DNA from: Marinomonas sp. MED121
GTDB lineage: Bacteria > Pseudomonadota > Gammaproteobacteria > Pseudomonadales > Marinomonadaceae
Direction: 5' to 3'
DNA length: 64,000 nucleotides
NCBI RefSeq assembly: GCF_000153025.1
Contig: NZ_CH672429.1
Coordinates: 251,822-315,821, forward strand
In this document: one piece after another, positions 62,598 through 64,000 of the stretch
Numbering within the stretch: the stretch's first letter is position 1
Layout: each line of letters begins with the position of its first letter
The notes under the pieces: model-generated
Told to the model about the DNA's origin: nothing
Databases searched by the model: none
What the model saw: the letters and a program-made list of their open reading frames with translations, nothing else
Position numbers and translations under genes: made by a program

Positions 62598-63500
62598 ATG
62601 ATTACCCCAAAATTAATGCAGTTGACGCTCATTAGTCTTATCACCATTTTTATTAGTGCCTGTTCAGGGACAGAACAATTAGACCAACTAAAGCGTAATG
62701 AAGCGATTACAGAAAGGGTCAGTCAGAATCAGATTAGTAACCACATAATCTCTCTGCCTAGTTATCAATTACATTATGTCTCAAGCAGTAAGCCTAATTT
62801 GAACCAAGATAAAGACAGTCTAGTTTTTGTGCATGGAACCCCAGGAAATTGGGGAGCCTTCTCACGGTATTTTGAAGATGACACCCTATTATCAAGCTTT
62901 AATATTAATGCCCTTGATCGTCCTGGCTGGGGAGCCTCAAGTTATCCAGGCAAACGCTTTCCAACCAGTTTAAGCAGCCAATCTGCACTTTTGGGCCCAT
63001 TATTAGAAGATGTATGGCGCAAAAATAATGAAAAGAAGATCATTCTCATTGGCCACTCCTTGGGGGGGTCATTAGTGCCTAAGCTTGCAGCGGATTACCC
63101 TCATTTCATCAAAGCGATTGTTATACTAGCTGGCGACTTAGACCCTGTCATGGCGAAAGCACGTTGGTTTAATGATCTTCTTTCTTTCATACCTAACTTT
63201 ATGATTCCTGATGCTTGGTACAATTCGAATGCTGAAGTGTTGGATATCGCACCTAGCTTAGCCAACTTGCAATCTCAATTTGCAAAAATTACCATGCCCA
63301 TCACTATCGTACAGGGTACGGATGACAGTTTGGTCAGACCAGGTAGTGCGGCCATGGCGGAAAAAATCTTTCCTAACGCCCAACTTAAAATCGTATGGAT
63401 TGAGGGAGCCGGCCATGTTATTAACATGACACATCCAAAAGAAGTCAATGCAGCGATTTTTGAGATCGCCAAAAAACAAGCATCAAACACTTCTTTTTAA
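62598..63500 (+). CDS. Alpha/beta hydrolase with lipoprotein signal
   Basis: 300 residues from the ATG at 62598, which has an AGGAG site 4 bp upstream; an ATG at 62568 lacks one. The N-terminus LMQLTLISLITIFISACSG is a lipoprotein signal with lipobox ISAC. The alpha/beta hydrolase core shows LVFVHGTPGNWGAFSRYF (oxyanion HG), LDRPGWGASS, the nucleophile elbow ILIGHSLGGSLVPKLA, ITIVQGTDDSLVRPGS (acid) and IEGAGHVINMTHPKEV (His). The catalytic triad Ser-Asp-His is complete. The substrate is unknown. It would be membrane-anchored on the periplasmic side. Confidence 0.87.
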   Translation: MITPKLMQLTLISLITIFISACSGTEQLDQLKRNEAITERVSQNQISNHIISLPSYQLHYVSSSKPNLNQDKDSLVFVHGTPGNWGAFSRYFEDDTLLSSFNINALDRPGWGASSYPGKRFPTSLSSQSALLGPLLEDVWRKNNEKKIILIGHSLGGSLVPKLAADYPHFIKAIVILAGDLDPVMAKARWFNDLLSFIPNFMIPDAWYNSNAEVLDIAPSLANLQSQFAKITMPITIVQGTDDSLVRPGSAAMAEKIFPNAQLKIVWIEGAGHVINMTHPKEVNAAIFEIAKKQASNTSF

Positions 63501-63552
63501 ATGATTTAAACCAAGAAAAAACGGCATAGAACAAGATATAGCAGGAAGACCT

Positions 63553-64000
63553 ATGAGCCCAAAATATGAGTCATTTGATGATATTTACCAAAGAGCAGCG
63601 GATCGTCATCAAGGGCCGTCCATGCTTGAAAGTATGCTAGCAACCCCTTTAACAGAAGATGAGCTTAGCCAAATTGGTGATGACAGATGGCTGGCCGCTA
63701 TGACCCAGAAAATTTTCCAATCAGGTATCAGCTGGCAAGTCGTACGTAATAAGTGGCCCAATTTTGAAACAGCATTTTTTGGCTTTGATATCGAAAAAAT
63801 GCTTTTGATCAGTGATGAAATGTGGGAAGAAAAGGCTAAGGATGCCAGTATTATTCGCAATTTTGGCAAGGTGATGACAATCCGTAAAAATGCCCTCATG
63901 ATGCACGAGGCCAGTATTAAGCACGGCAGTTTTGCCAAAATGGTGGCCACTTGGCCAAGTAAGGATATTATCGGCCTATGGGCATACCTTAAAAAAGAAG
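63553..64000 (+). CDS. DNA-3-methyladenine glycosylase I-like protein, cut at the right edge
   Basis: The frame opens at the ATG at 63553 with an AGGAAG site upstream and runs off the window; 149 codons are visible. The translation starts MSPKYESFDDIYQRAADRHQ. It contains DDRWLAAMTQKIFQSGISWQ with VVRNKWPNFETAFFGFDI and SIIRNFGKVMTIRKNAL, the helix-hairpin-helix fold of Tag-type 3-methyladenine glycosylases (compare the family pattern fQaGlSW..v..kw..f..aF). Tag removes alkylated adenine from DNA. The zinc-binding C-terminus is outside, so the subfamily cannot be settled. Confidence 0.8.
   Translation, partial: MSPKYESFDDIYQRAADRHQGPSMLESMLATPLTEDELSQIGDDRWLAAMTQKIFQSGISWQVVRNKWPNFETAFFGFDIEKMLLISDEMWEEKAKDASIIRNFGKVMTIRKNALMMHEASIKHGSFAKMVATWPSKDIIGLWAYLKKE

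Overview
The window is about 64 kb of a low-to-moderate GC gammaproteobacterial chromosome. Gene content points to a marine heterotroph close to Marinomonas or other Oceanospirillales: sdhCDAB-sucAB-lpdA-sucCD gene order, a NasS/NasT-controlled nitrate assimilation operon, a LapD/LapG/LapBC adhesin-control locus and many solitary detoxification enzymes. The genus is inferred from protein style only. I saw no rRNA, tRNA or CRISPR. Layout: (1) 1-18.3 kb is a mixed accessory/housekeeping area: a partial GMC oxidoreductase, a dienoyl-CoA-isomerase-like crotonase, a CmcJ/NvfI-type oxygenase, a zinc/cation CDF exporter, an orphan periplasmic binding protein, a NemR/NemA-like TetR plus Old Yellow Enzyme pair, a decayed GGDEF remnant, YciI, NIPSNAP, an FtrA-like activator, and a LysR-controlled quinone/electrophile cluster (DoxX, pirin, RutE-like nitroreductase, glutathionyl-hydroquinone reductase), then glycerate kinase and an SDR. 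(2) 18.5-20.3 kb holds an orphan hcp gene (type VI secretion tube protein) between two copies of a short mobile element. (3) 20.5-34.1 kb is the TCA block, read leftward (sdhCDAB, sucAB, lpdA, sucCD), with gltA divergent; SucB has two nearly identical lipoyl domains. (4) 34.1-38.0 kb carries a small Cys-rich protein, DUF2066, purMN and DUF3108. (5) 38.1-52.4 kb is one leftward nitrate assimilation unit: nasT, nasS, then a leader and nrtABD, a NasC-like reductase, nirBD, nasA, a YbiB/TrpD2-like protein and mobA. (6) 52.7-60.5 kb is a biofilm module: a LuxR-type regulator, LapC, LapB, a conserved unknown, LapD and LapG, but no LapA adhesin or LapE porin in the window. (7) 60.5-64 kb has DUF1244, a DTW-domain tRNA modification enzyme, pdxJ, a lipoprotein-like hydrolase and a 3-methyladenine DNA glycosylase cut by the window edge. 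The most interesting non-coding signals are two. First, a family of about 265-302 bp non-autonomous elements (three full copies and one truncated) has 19-bp terminal inverted repeats and a TA at every readable end; the truncated copy seems to supply the stop codon of a binding-protein gene. Second, the nrtA leader carries, in order, a sigma-54-like -24/-12 element, an ANTAR-type double hairpin with AnnGnn hexaloops, and a strong intrinsic terminator, which fits NasT antitermination.
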